Source: Mantamonas sphyraenae (Eukaryota; CRuMs; Mantamonadidae). From it: a DNA stretch of 64,000 nucleotides. The notes under the pieces were generated by a model that worked only from the letters and a program-made list of their open reading frames with translations, searched no databases and had not been told where the DNA came from. Made by a program: the position numbers and the translations under genes. Positions 32,239 through 41,126 of the stretch are shown piece by piece; within the stretch, counting starts at the first letter, position 1; each line of letters starts with the position of its first letter. Where the stretch lies: positions 124,001 to 188,000 of the forward strand of contig JAPMXV010000050.1 of NCBI GenBank assembly GCA_026936335.1, read 5' to 3'.

Positions 32239-35200
32239 TCACTGAGCCATGGTTGGCGTTCGATCCACCTGCTTCTTCAACGCCCTCTTCATGGCCATGG
32301 CTGCACGCAGGTTGACATCTGCCTGCTTGCGTCGCTTGCGTGCCAGACTGGCGGTGTACCACAGCCACACCAGGGCACACACACCGGCCACGATGACGCC
32401 GATGACAAAGACCAGAAAGACGTCTGCGTTGCTTGCCTGATCCTGGGTGGTGGCCCCAGCAATGAGCGAACACACCATGCTCCACAGAGCCAATCCATAC
32501 CCAGCCGTGCGCATGTTGTTGATGGTAGGATGCCCCTCGCATGGGTCCATCCAAATGTTGGCCACCAGCATGCCCAGAATCACCGCCGCACTCACAGACA
32601 ACCCGGCCACCTTGTACTCCGAGTTGGTGAAGAAGATGGCCACCACCGCTGCCAGGAACTTGAGCACTCGCTGCACCAGCAGGAACGATTCACGTTGTTG
32701 GATGTCCAGGCTGCCACTGCGATCCTCAAGGTACAGCGTGCCCAGGATCACACTCGTGTACAGATAGTACACCAGAGCCACACTGGCCACGCTGGCATAC
32801 GTCACATGCTCACCCGTCCAGCACAGCACCCGTCCCGGCAGGTTGTCCGCCACGGCCTCCGCACCGTACGTGCAATCCAGCGCCTTGAGCAGATTGGTCA
32901 CAATGGGCAGGAAGGCAGACGAGGGCAACAGTTGCACCAGGGTGAACCCAAGGGGCAGACTCTTGACAAAGTCCAGCCCAATGTAGCCGTAGTGACGTTG
33001 CAGGTAGCCTGCAATGCGATTGTACGTGTGTCCACCTCCGGGCAGCTGCGTCTTGTTGAGACGAATGATGCTGCCAGCCGAGAGGAAGAAGGCCACCAGC
33101 AGCCACAGCAGGGTGCCAGCCACGGCACCCCAGAACGACCCAAAGTAAAACTCGATGCCAAAGTCCAGGGCCACACTGCTGGTGCCCTCACGTGCAGGTT
33201 CGTTCACCTCCTGCGGGTACACGCCTGCAATAAAGGCAAAGGAGCTGAGTTGCACCACCTCTGCAGCCATGTTGAAGAGCACCAACAGGTTCTTGCGGTT
33301 CCAGCGGATATCCTTGCTCGGGTTGCTGATGCTGCCCAATTCCGGATCGTGGGTGGCCACCCAGACCACCAGAAGCATCCACACGAGTAGAAAGAGCATA
33401 AACACACCCATGTGCACAATGGGCACCTCGTGCATGAACCCGGCGCCGTCGTCTGTGGGCAGCTGGGCAACCACAAAGGGGAACACAAAGGGCATGTACA
33501 CCACGGTGGCCAGGTACAACACCAGCGCAGGCAGAAACAGCAACAGCGTGCTCTTGGCCCATCCCACACGTCCAAACACCTCCAGCATGTGGTCCAACTT
33601 CCAGTTGATCGCATCCGTCAGGTGGTACCGCGACCGTGCCTTTTGGCCGTTCAACACCGCGTGTCCTGTGTTGTCCAACAGCACAGAGTCTTGTTCCACC
33701 AGTCCCGCCAGAGCCACAGGAGCTGCCTTGGCTGTCTTTGCCTTGGCTGTTGTCGCCCCCTGTGTGCCTGAAGACGATGCATCTGCCGTACCCACACCGG
33801 CACTCGATGCGGATGCGGATGCGGACGCAGATGAGGATGACGATGACGATGAGGATGCACCAGCAGCAGCACCGCCACCACTGCTCGCCACCCCGGGGTG
33901 CACCAGTTGGCCACGTGCGTTGGCTCGTCCATGGAGTACGTTGGCATACACTGTGTCTGCATAGCCCAACTCGTCACGCGGCTTGAACCCTGGCTGCACC
34001 AGAGAGAGGAGGCCGACAAACATGAGGTAGGGGAACAGGAGGGCGTAGGGCACAATGAACCCAAACAGGAAGCGAGCAAACCGTACGGGCCACGTGCCAT
34101 AGTTCCCTGCCGCCTCTGAGCTGCTTCCTGCATCCACCAACAGTTGGGGAATCACCTGTGCCTCCTGCAACTCCTCATGCAGCATTTCCACCTGTGAGCT
34201 CACACGTACCACAGTCTTGCCCGCATCCAGACGCTTCTGGTACCGAGGCGGCAAACGCGGGTTCTGCATGCGTGCCTGCCGTCCAGCGGCACCCAACGCA
34301 GCCTCCAGGGCCTCACCGGATCCACACAGCCACGAGGGAAACCACAGGAACAGCTGCAGGCGCAACATGAGCCAGTAGTTGCCCCACGTCACGGGCAGAT
34401 CGTTGTACATGGTTGCCTGTGCTCGGAAACGGGAGCGTTTGCCCCAGCTGAAGGCCACCACGTATGCGTTCTGCAACCAATCGCCACAGAGTTGGGACAG
34501 TTCGGTGGTGAGTTCCCCACGACGCACACCGGCCAAGGCAATGGCAGGCTGGCCCTCCCTGTTGGGTCGACTGATGTCCACAGGAACCTCCGCATACTTG
34601 AGAAGCATCTGGATGGCTTCTGGATGGTTTGCGTTGACGGCGTCGTGCAGGGGAGTCCAACCGTCGCGATCCTGCACGTTGGGATCCATCTTGGCCACAC
34701 GCAGGAGCACAAGGATGGTGGTGAGATTGTTGTGTGCACACGCGGTGTGCAACAGGGTGCGTCCACTGTCGGCGTTGAACATCTCCGACGTGAGCATGTG
34801 TCGGAAGCTGGTCAGTGACATGCCCAGTCGAAACGCAGTGATTTCCACACTGGAATCCGCGGCCACGCGATGCACATCGCTGCTGGTCACAGTGACACTT
34901 CGCAGCAGGGAGGGATGACGTCCGTGGATGTCTGCGCCATGGTGTTCCAGCCAACGGATGGCCTCCACATTGCTGGAGGCCACAGCACTCTCGTACACGG
35001 TGAGCCCTCGTTGGCTGCGAGTGCCAAAGGTGCGCAGGTTGACACACGTGTTGTCCATGTTGTAGAAGAATTGCATGAGATCTGGCAACCCCTGCTGGGC
35101 TGCCACATGCATGACGGTGTTGCCCTCTGCGTCACGCACAGCCTCCATAAACGCACCGGGATCGCGGTCAAAGTGCACACGCACCACCGCAGCGGTGAGG

Positions 35201-38200
35201 GCACTGGCAGTAAACACCAGGTTGTGTTTGCATGCGGCCAGCACCACACGCGTCACCGTACGCACGTCGTTCATCAGCGCCACCAGCAAATCCACGTCGG
35301 CCATGAACAGTTCCCACATGAGTCGTTCGTCACGTGGCACCGCACGTGCGTTTGCCTCCGCGTCGCTGTGGTCGCCATCATGGTCCTCTCCTCCCAGGTA
35401 ACGTCTGGCTGCAGCCAACAGCACATCCACCACCTCCATCACCTCTTTCACACGATCCACACCGTCTCCCTGGCTGGGCAACTCCACACGTCGCAACATG
35501 CTCACCCCTGCCATGGCGGCCATGGTTTCGGCTGAATCCTCCAAGCTACTTGCTGCTGCTGCTGCTGCTGCTCCTCCTCCTCCTTCGCCCCCTTGCTGCA
35601 CCATGGACTGCGCTTCAAGGATGACCACAGCACTGGGAAAGGCAAAGCGAGCGAGGGTGGCCTGTGTGGCATGCACATCGGGGATGGCCGCGTTGTTGGC
35701 CAACACCAGGCGTCGAAGGGTGTGGTTGACCATGAGGGGTTTGGCAAACCTCAGGGCTGCCTTGTCATCCAGGCGATTGCCAGCCAGGGACAGCTCACGC
35801 AGGCCTGTGTTCTCGTACAGGGCATAGGCAAAGGCCTTTGCACCGTTGGAGGCAATGAGGTTGTGGTCCAACACAAGGCGACTCAGGGTGCTGTTGCTCT
35901 TGAAGAAGGCCGGATTGAGCAGATTGGCCAGGGCCTTTGCACCCTGGTAGCCGATGGCATTGTGGGCCAGGGATAGACTGGTGAGGGAGGTGTTGTCGTA
36001 CAGCGCATGGGCAATCAATTGCACGCCGTCGTCGCCCAACTGGTTGCCATCCAGGGTGAGCGTGTGCATGGTGTGGTTGCCACGCAGACAGATGCCCACG
36101 GCAGAGGCAAGGGGATCAAATCCCAAGGCCTGGTGTCCGCCAGGCAGACCACGTTGCATGTTTGCCTCGTTGCTCATGGCTGCCCCACGTGTGTTGAGCA
36201 CACTGCGGTCCAGCAGCAACTCTTCGTTGTCCTCGTGTTTGGGTGTGTGGTCGTGGAACTTCTTGGCTTTGGGACGATTGCGAGCCCAATCCACCACCCG
36301 CACGTGCCGATTGTTCCTCAGGCCCAGAAACAGCTTGGCGCCCACATGTGCACCCATGCCATTGTCCCCAAGGTACAACGACGTCACCAGCAGGTGTTCC
36401 CGTCGGTTGGGTGCACTCAGCATGTACGCCAGCGCCGTCTGCACACCCACCTGGCTGCGCAACACCCCTCCGTGTGCATCCAGACGCGTGCGCGATCGCA
36501 CCGTGCGCAACAGTTGCGACAGGCGAAGGGTGCCTCCTTGCACCCGCTTGCTGGCTGGCAGAAACTCCACGTCCACCAGCTGGTGGACCAAAAAGGCAAA
36601 CCAGGACTCGCCGGCCACCGTGTCCCCCCGTGCCGATCCTTGCCCGGTCTTGGCATACGTGCTGTGGCTGGCAAACAGGTCGTCGGCATTGCCTGTGGCT
36701 CGCACCCGATCTTCCAGAAGCTCGGGGTGGGGCTCGAGACCCAAGTACTCCAAGGTGCTGTTGTACCGGAGACCATCCAGGAGGGCATCCATGCCCTTCA
36801 ACTGTTCCTTGGTGTCGTTGGGCACGGTGCTTTGCATGGCCAGCAGCATGCGCTGGTGTTCGTTGCTGCTGCTGCTGCTGGATGGGCGATGGGAGGTGCT
36901 TGTGCTGGGAGACAGGGGTAGGGCAGAGGGACCCTTGGGCAATGCAGCATCCAGCATCATGGCAGGACCAGCAGCACCAGTAGCACCCTCCTTCTCCGGT
37001 CCCTCTTCTTCCTCTCCATCGCCCTCGTCCTGCTGCTGCGAGCCGTCCTCACCCACACGCACACGATTGTCAAAGTCGTTCTGACGCAGATCGAGGTAGC
37101 GCAGGGCAGTGTTGTAGCGCAGCAACTGACGCAAGTGGACCGCACCGTGGGCAGAGATCTCATTGTGGGCCAGGTTGAGGGAGGTGAGGGTGTGATTGGT
37201 ACGCAGAAACACCCCGACATCCTCCGCCCCTTGATCACCAATGAAGTTGTTGCTGATGTCCAAGTGACGCAGGGAAGGACAGGATTGGGCGTCCTCATCC
37301 CCTCCCCTCAGACTCTGCAGCAGTGCAGACATGCCCAGCATCTTCATGTCGTTCACAGACACATCCAGGTGTTCCACCGCACACCCATCCCATCGCAACA
37401 GCCGAGCCAATGCATACGCATCCTCTGCACCCAATGTGCATGCACTCACACTCAGCTTACGCAATCCAGACCCGGTGGCCATCAGTCCGCTCACCAGGCC
37501 GTGGATCGACCCACGCAACTCGTTGCTACCCAGCGCAAGCGATTGCAAGTGACGCAGTGCATCCACCAATGCCCCCAATGGGTGGCTGGTATGTGTGGAC
37601 ATCGCATCTGAGCCCCCACCGGACACCTGTGGGCCTTGTTCCTCTTCAGAGGCCGATGCCACGCCGGCGCCGTCTTGGCGCCAAGCCCCTCCGTCGTTGT
37701 CCTCGCCCTCCTCGTCGTCAAAGGACTCTTCGTATTCGGGCGACTCCAGATCCAAGGAGATGTCCTCCAGGACAAGGGTGGTGAGGGTGCAGTCACTGCA
37801 TCCAGCCACCAGGAGGGCCAGGCCTGCGCTGCCGAGTGCGTTGTGGCTCAAGTCCAGCAAATCGAGGGCCGCCAAGGAGGAAAGGGCGGCAAACACGCGT
37901 GCATCGTCGGCACTACGCACCGATCCTTGGCACAGGGACAACCCAATGTCCTTGAGACGTAGACGACGCAGGGTGTTGTTGGCCCCAGAGGCTGTGATGC
38001 CTTCCAGCAGCTGCGCCAGACCCTCGTTGCCCAACGGGTTGCCGCTGAGATCCAACACACGCAACCCCGAGGCTCGTGCTCGTCCCATGGCCCCACCCAA
38101 CACACTGGCTTCTGTGCCTTGCAACACATTGTGTCCACAGATGAAGCGTTGCAACTTGCCCTGGGCATGTTCCAGCGCCTGCAAAACGACCGTTAGAGGG

Positions 38201-38688
38201 TGGTTCCCCTCTGCCGGCCCGCCATGCACCACCCCAGACACATCCAATGTCGTCAGTTGGCTTTCCTCACTCATCAGCAATCCCGCCAAGGCCTTGGCCA
38301 ATTCCGGTGCTTCTGCATGGTTCTGGCCCCCGTCCTGCTCCTCGGTCCAGGCCAGCAGCGCATTGTCGGAGATGTCCAGCACGTTCAGTGTCGATTGCTG
38401 CAGCGCCTGCATCAGCCGCGCCAGCCCATCCGCCGAGAAGGCGTTGTTGGTCAGATCCAGGACGCGAAGGGACTCCGGCAGACGTGTGCACAGTTGTTCC
38501 AGCGCGTTGGTGTTGTCAAGCCGGTTGCTGGTCAGATCCAACGCCGTCACAGACGGTGTGCTCTGCACTAGCTCCAACACAACCGGCAGATCCTCAGTCG
38601 GGTTGGACATCGGGTGTGTCGACAGGTCCAGCTCCTTCACCGTCGCGTCAAATGGCGACGGCCGGATGAGTGTTTGGAACCTGTCCAT
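32239..38688 (-). CDS. Giant LRR/ankyrin membrane protein, about 10 transmembrane spans
   Basis: One uninterrupted exon of 2149 residues. Residues 1 to about 960 are leucine-rich repeats of the ribonuclease-inhibitor type (units such as LRVLDLSGNPLGNEGLAQLL and LTSLNLAHNEISAHGAVHL), broken by an acidic linker near 330 and Ser/Gly-rich linkers near 545-600. Residues about 1180-1385 are ankyrin repeats (NTVMHVAAQQGLPDLMQFFY, RTLLHTACAHNNLTTILVLL, GWTPLHDAVNANHPEAIQML). From about 1540 to 2116 come roughly ten hydrophobic helices, with an Ala/Ser-rich loop near 1600. The tail is basic (RKRRKQADVN). The membrane block is not a recognisable TRP or other channel pore. The layout suggests a membrane receptor or scaffold whose N-terminus senses ligands in the cytosol. 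No signal peptide is seen. The domain order is unusual and the function is unknown. Confidence 0.85.
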   Translation of the reverse strand: MDRFQTLIRPSPFDATVKELDLSTHPMSNPTEDLPVVLELVQSTPSVTALDLTSNRLDNTNALEQLCTRLPESLRVLDLTNNAFSADGLARLMQALQQSTLNVLDISDNALLAWTEEQDGGQNHAEAPELAKALAGLLMSEESQLTTLDVSGVVHGGPAEGNHPLTVVLQALEHAQGKLQRFICGHNVLQGTEASVLGGAMGRARASGLRVLDLSGNPLGNEGLAQLLEGITASGANNTLRRLRLKDIGLSLCQGSVRSADDARVFAALSSLAALDLLDLSHNALGSAGLALLVAGCSDCTLTTLVLEDISLDLESPEYEESFDDEEGEDNDGGAWRQDGAGVASASEEEQGPQVSGGGSDAMSTHTSHPLGALVDALRHLQSLALGSNELRGSIHGLVSGLMATGSGLRKLSVSACTLGAEDAYALARLLRWDGCAVEHLDVSVNDMKMLGMSALLQSLRGGDEDAQSCPSLRHLDISNNFIGDQGAEDVGVFLRTNHTLTSLNLAHNEISAHGAVHLRQLLRYNTALRYLDLRQNDFDNRVRVGEDGSQQQDEGDGEEEEGPEKEGATGAAGPAMMLDAALPKGPSALPLSPSTSTSHRPSSSSSSNEHQRMLLAMQSTVPNDTKEQLKGMDALLDGLRYNSTLEYLGLEPHPELLEDRVRATGNADDLFASHSTYAKTGQGSARGDTVAGESWFAFLVHQLVDVEFLPASKRVQGGTLRLSQLLRTVRSRTRLDAHGGVLRSQVGVQTALAYMLSAPNRREHLLVTSLYLGDNGMGAHVGAKLFLGLRNNRHVRVVDWARNRPKAKKFHDHTPKHEDNEELLLDRSVLNTRGAAMSNEANMQRGLPGGHQALGFDPLASAVGICLRGNHTMHTLTLDGNQLGDDGVQLIAHALYDNTSLTSLSLAHNAIGYQGAKALANLLNPAFFKSNSTLSRLVLDHNLIASNGAKAFAYALYENTGLRELSLAGNRLDDKAALRFAKPLMVNHTLRRLVLANNAAIPDVHATQATLARFAFPSAVVILEAQSMVQQGGEGGGGAAAAAAASSLEDSAETMAAMAGVSMLRRVELPSQGDGVDRVKEVMEVVDVLLAAARRYLGGEDHDGDHSDAEANARAVPRDERLMWELFMADVDLLVALMNDVRTVTRVVLAACKHNLVFTASALTAAVVRVHFDRDPGAFMEAVRDAEGNTVMHVAAQQGLPDLMQFFYNMDNTCVNLRTFGTRSQRGLTVYESAVASSNVEAIRWLEHHGADIHGRHPSLLRSVTVTSSDVHRVAADSSVEITAFRLGMSLTSFRHMLTSEMFNADSGRTLLHTACAHNNLTTILVLLRVAKMDPNVQDRDGWTPLHDAVNANHPEAIQMLLKYAEVPVDISRPNREGQPAIALAGVRRGELTTELSQLCGDWLQNAYVVAFSWGKRSRFRAQATMYNDLPVTWGNYWLMLRLQLFLWFPSWLCGSGEALEAALGAAGRQARMQNPRLPPRYQKRLDAGKTVVRVSSQVEMLHEELQEAQVIPQLLVDAGSSSEAAGNYGTWPVRFARFLFGFIVPYALLFPYLMFVGLLSLVQPGFKPRDELGYADTVYANVLHGRANARGQLVHPGVASSGGGAAAGASSSSSSSSSASASASASSAGVGTADASSSGTQGATTAKAKTAKAAPVALAGLVEQDSVLLDNTGHAVLNGQKARSRYHLTDAINWKLDHMLEVFGRVGWAKSTLLLFLPALVLYLATVVYMPFVFPFVVAQLPTDDGAGFMHEVPIVHMGVFMLFLLVWMLLVVWVATHDPELGSISNPSKDIRWNRKNLLVLFNMAAEVVQLSSFAFIAGVYPQEVNEPAREGTSSVALDFGIEFYFGSFWGAVAGTLLWLLVAFFLSAGSIIRLNKTQLPGGGHTYNRIAGYLQRHYGYIGLDFVKSLPLGFTLVQLLPSSAFLPIVTNLLKALDCTYGAEAVADNLPGRVLCWTGEHVTYASVASVALVYYLYTSVILGTLYLEDRSGSLDIQQRESFLLVQRVLKFLAAVVAIFFTNSEYKVAGLSVSAAVILGMLVANIWMDPCEGHPTINNMRTAGYGLALWSMVCSLIAGATTQDQASNADVFLVFVIGVIVAGVCALVWLWYTASLARKRRKQADVNLRAAMAMKRALKKQVDRTPTMAQ

Positions 38689-39117
38689 TGCGCGAATTTG
38701 GTTGGATGGGTGTGCGGAGAACGGGGAACCACACCATGCGTGCGGTCAAAAGGATCGGTGGTTTGTGAGCTGCTGCCATCATGCGCAGACACGGGGTGGA
38801 AGGATGTCTGGAAACGGGCAGAAGGCAGTGGCACAGTGTATGGCCTAGAATTTTGATTGACATTGAAATCACACCAGTCGAGGGTTGTACAATTTGTATA
38901 TCAATCAAAATTCACGAGGACATACGTGGTCAAGCGAACTGCGTCGTTCATGTCGACACACATCGATTTGAGGGGACACATGACACTGAAAGGCCCTCCG
39001 ACGCATAGTACACAGATTCATCCAGGCGGAAGATGCGGGACACGCATGAACAGCTGGAACGGGGAGGGAGGCGCGAAGACGCGCAGGAGCAGGCATTGCA
39101 ACAAACCAGAAAACAAG
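38689..39117. promoter_or_regulatory. Divergent promoter region, LRR giant / RACK1 copy 1
   Basis: This 429-base interval is flanked by opposed start codons. It contains an AT-rich island (about 38845-38915), unusual in this GC-rich window, carrying a perfect inverted repeat listed separately. Only the last 41 bases before the RACK1 start are shared with the second RACK1 copy. Confidence 0.5.
38848..38913. repeat. Perfect 13-bp inverted repeat in AT-rich island
   Basis: GAATTTTGATTGA at 38848-38860 is the exact reverse complement of TCAATCAAAATTC at 38901-38913, with a 40-base spacer. It sits in the divergent promoter between the LRR giant and RACK1. A dimeric factor site or a cruciform is possible. 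Confidence 0.8.
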
Positions 39118-41023
39118 ATGAGCGAATCCATTTCTCTGCGCGGTACCCTGGAGGGCCACGATGGCTGGTACGTGAGGCTGTGGATGTGTGTGGATGTCCT
39201 CCTTCTGTCTTGTGTGTCTCTGTGCGGCGCCGTTGCAGCTGCCCTCCCGAATTGAACGGGACGGCCACGCACACACGTTTTGGGCCCTGCACACACACTC
39301 TGCTTCTACCACGTCGCATGACAAAGTGTCTGGGGATGCGCATGTGCATTGTGCTACCCTTGGACGTGATGAATGCGTGCGTGTGTGCTTGTGTCGTGTG
39401 CTGTGGTGCCAAACGTTGTGCCGAGGCAGCCGTGAGCAGAGCCCGGCAGCACCCTTGTGGCCGCCGTGGCGCATGGCTGGCCACGCGCAGCAGACACAGA
39501 GACACACAAGAGGGAGGATGGAGCTGTGTGGCATGTGTGGACAGGATGGCGTGTGGCAGAGCCGACTGGACGAGGCTGTGTGCGTGCGAAAACGAGCGTT
39601 GGGCCTGAAGGAGGCATGCATGCAAATTGCTGGGCCACGCGAAAAAGCACCTCGTTCCAGCTGGCACATGCGGTTGCGTCGTCCACCATCTGTGTGCACA
39701 CGGGAGATGGGATACGTGAGGGACAGAACAACTGACACACAATCTGTGGCTCGTGTGTGTGTCTGTAATGTGCTTCCTTCTCCTGTGTTGGCGTTTCCCC
39801 ATTTTGCCTCCCGTCAACTCTCGCCTGGCTCTGCTCCTCCTCTCCTTCCCCACCCCTCTGCTACTCTCCCTCTCCCTCTCTTTCTCCCTCTCTGTGTCTC
39901 TACCCTATCTGCTCTACCCACACCCTCGCTGTGTCTCCATGCATCCACCCCCTCCAACCCACCCCCCCTCCAACCAACCTCTTTATGCATCCCCCCCACA
40001 CTCTTCCCCACCCTTTCCCCTTCCCTCTCCACCTCCACAGGGTGACGTCGATTGCTACGACGTCCGAGACGAACGACATGATTCTGTCGGGCAGCCGAGA
40101 CAAGTCGATCATTGTGTGGCGCATCACACGTGACAGCGACGGAGAGTTTGGCGTGCCGTCCAAGTCTCTGACTGGCCACAGTGGATTTGTGCAGGATGTG
40201 GTGATCTCTTCGGATGGACAGTTTGCACTGTCGGGTTCGTGGGATGGCACTCTGCGTCTGTGGGAGATCAGCTCGGGCGAGTCGACGCGTCGCTTTGTGG
40301 GCCACGAGAAGGATGTGCTGTCGGTTGCGTTCAGCACGGACAACCGCAAGATCCTGAGTGGCTCGCGGGACCGCAGTGTGAAGCTGTGGAACACGCTGGG
40401 TGACTGCAAGGTGACACTGTCCCAGGATGGTCACTCGGATTGGGTGTCGTGCGTCAAGTTCTCGCCCAACAACAAGAACCCGACGATTGTGTCTGCCGGT
40501 TGGGACAAGGTGGTCAAGGTGTGGTCGCTGAACAACTACAAGCTGCGCACGAACCTGATTGGCCACACGGGATACATCAACAGTGTGACCATCTCGCCGG
40601 ACGGGTCGCTGTGCGCCTCGGGTGGCAAGGACGGAGTGGCGATGCTGTGGGACCTGAGCGAGGGCAAGCACCTGTACTCGCTGGAGGCCAACTCGATCAT
40701 CCATGCTCTGGTGTTCTCTCCCTCGCGCTACTGGCTGTGTGCTGCCACGACCAACGGAATCAAGATCTGGGATCTGGAGACCAAGTCGCTGGTGGACGAG
40801 CTGAAGCCCGAGTTTGAGGATGTGGGCAAGCAGCAGCCGTACTGCATCAGCCTGGCCTGGTCTGTGGACGGTGAGACGCTGTACAGTGGCTACACGGACA
40901 ACATCATCCGTGTGTGGTGTGTCACTTCTTCCCAGTCTCAGTAAAGAGCGTGCGATCTTGTTGCGAGTGCACCTTTGTAACGTGGTTGTGTGGGGTCGGA
41001 ATGGGGTCGGGATGTCGTTGTGG
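39077..41023 (+). repeat. Left arm of 1.95-kb inverted duplication (RACK1)
   Basis: Matches the reverse complement of 51833-53779. The arm starts 41 bases before the RACK1 ATG, runs through both exons and the 873-base intron, and ends about 79 bases after the stop. Beyond both ends the similarity stops abruptly. The arms lie 10.8 kb apart, facing each other. Confidence 0.95.
39118..40944 (+). CDS. RACK1: RACK1 ribosome-associated WD40 protein, copy 1
   Basis: Two exons (39118-39167 and 40041-40944) encode 317 residues, the canonical RACK1 length. Exon 1 gives [17 protein letters not shown] and the phase-2 junction continues VTSIATT. Seven WD40 blades are visible by their GH…D and WD/LW/VW ends ([55 protein letters not shown]). 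RACK1 sits on the 40S subunit near the mRNA exit and scaffolds kinases. The 873-base intron is long for this genome and ends in an extended C/T-rich tract; I found no snoRNA in it. The protein is identical to the copy at 51913-53738. Confidence 0.97.
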
Positions 41024-41126
41024 GACGAGAGAGTGGGTGGAGAAGGAGAGCCATGGGGACCAAGAAAACCCTCGTCCACTCACCTGGTCCCATCTCCTTC
41101 AACACAATAGGGTGTGGAAAGTAGCG

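Noticed and set aside
39168-40040. A snoRNA inside the RACK1 intron (vertebrate RACK1 hosts some)
   Set aside because: One GTGATGA box-C-like sequence near 39367 has no CTGA D box within about 120 bases and no flanking stem.
39814-41079. Long antisense frames over RACK1 (also at 51358-52872)
   Set aside because: Both are shadows of the same duplicated exon; they are conserved only because the sense exon is duplicated.
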